DNA of 6,215 nt from Acidobacteriota bacterium. Lineage in GTDB: Bacteria; Acidobacteriota; Thermoanaerobaculia; Multivoradales; UBA5704. The first letter of the stretch is position 1; each line of letters begins with the position of its first letter. Location of the stretch: NCBI GenBank assembly GCA_003223675.1, contig QHVW01000743.1:1-6215 (forward strand), written 5' to 3'. A program made the translations under genes and the position numbers. Positions 5,830 through 6,215 of this stretch are shown here, in pieces. Below the pieces are notes generated by a model. It was not told the origin of the DNA and ran no database searches. It was given only the letters and a program-made list of their open reading frames with translations.

Positions 5830-6215
5830 GCGCGGCGGCGACGGAGGCCGCGCTGGCGATCGACGCCGTCCAGCGGGAGGTCCTGCTGGAGGAGCTGGCG
5901 ACGCTGGTCGTGTCGTTGCGCGATCCCCAGACCCGCACCCCCTGGGAGGAGCTGGCGGCGGCCGTGGACGCGGGCGGGGTGGAGGAGAGCCAGCTCGGCC
6001 GTCTGGAGCAGATCCTGGAGATGACCCTCCAGACCGGGCGGGTGCGGCGGGTGCACGGCGCCGAGAGCGAGCAGGCCCTGCTGCGGCTCTTCCACCAGAC
6101 CCCGCGGGGGGCCGCCGCCCGCCGCGCCACCGAGGCGGTGAACCGCACCCTGGCCACCCTTGCCGGCCAGACGGTCGAGACGATGCTGTTCACCACCCAG
6201 GGCCCGGGCGTCTAC
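5826..6215 (+). CDS. Unrecognised protein of the sulfate-assimilation operon (partial, runs off right edge)
   Basis: A TTG at 5826-5828 overlaps the cysH stop (TTGA), with TGAGGA at 5813-5818 seven bases upstream as ribosome site. The frame is then open for 130 codons to the window end. The visible part looks soluble and strongly helical. An acidic leucine- and alanine-rich region (about residues 14-70) includes REVLLEELATLVVSLRDP and ESQLGRLEQILEMTLQTGRV. A more basic stretch, LLRLFHQTPRGAAARRATEAV, precedes LAGQTVETMLFTTQGPGVY, which may begin a second domain. I see no cysteines, metal motif, signal peptide or membrane helix. The codon use matches its neighbours, and translational coupling to cysH suggests a role in sulfur or siroheme metabolism, but I do not assign a function. 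A GTG inside the gene is possible but less well placed. Confidence 0.75.
   Translation, partial: MSAAATEAALAIDAVQREVLLEELATLVVSLRDPQTRTPWEELAAAVDAGGVEESQLGRLEQILEMTLQTGRVRRVHGAESEQALLRLFHQTPRGAAARRATEAVNRTLATLAGQTVETMLFTTQGPGVY

Overview
The window is GC-rich bacterial chromosomal DNA with tightly packed genes. There is no sign of mobile elements, CRISPR, tRNA or rRNA. The gene content (CreD, a CreBC/ChvGI-like two-component pair, ferredoxin-type sulfite reductase, iron-sulfur APS reductase) and the strong G/C third-position bias suit a high-GC environmental phylum such as Acidobacteriota or a relative. That placement is inference; nothing in the window settles it.

Left block (1-3178): a divergent envelope-stress-type locus. 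On the minus strand, an OmpR-family response regulator (1018-1728) is followed after three bases by a membrane sensor histidine kinase that runs off the left edge (1-1014). On the plus strand, across a 142-base divergent region, lies creD (1871-3178), an inner-membrane protein with a large periplasmic domain. The divergent region holds a 9-base inverted repeat enclosing a 7-4-7 tandem repeat, the kind of site an OmpR-family regulator binds. The regulator may therefore control both itself and creD, as CreB controls creD in Escherichia coli.

Middle (3179-3416): a 238-base non-coding stretch with a second 11-base-period tandem (GTCAC-N6-GTCAC), two hairpins, a -35-like hexamer and an 18-base perfect palindrome just ahead of the sulfite reductase gene. 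It looks like a regulated leader or promoter.

Right block (3417-6215): an assimilatory sulfate-reduction operon. It encodes a siroheme/[4Fe-4S] nitrite/sulfite reductase, an APS reductase (cysH) with the full iron-sulfur cysteine set, and an unrecognised gene that overlaps the cysH stop and runs off the right edge. APS reductase would make sulfite from activated sulfate, and the siroheme enzyme would reduce it to sulfide for cysteine synthesis. The most notable anomaly is the cysH start: homologous coding sequence continues upstream of the only usable start codon and ends next to an out-of-frame ATG, as if one base were missing. No clearly new system was found. The best leads are the cysH frame break, the operator-like sites, the duplicated cysteine sets of the reductase and the unknown third gene.
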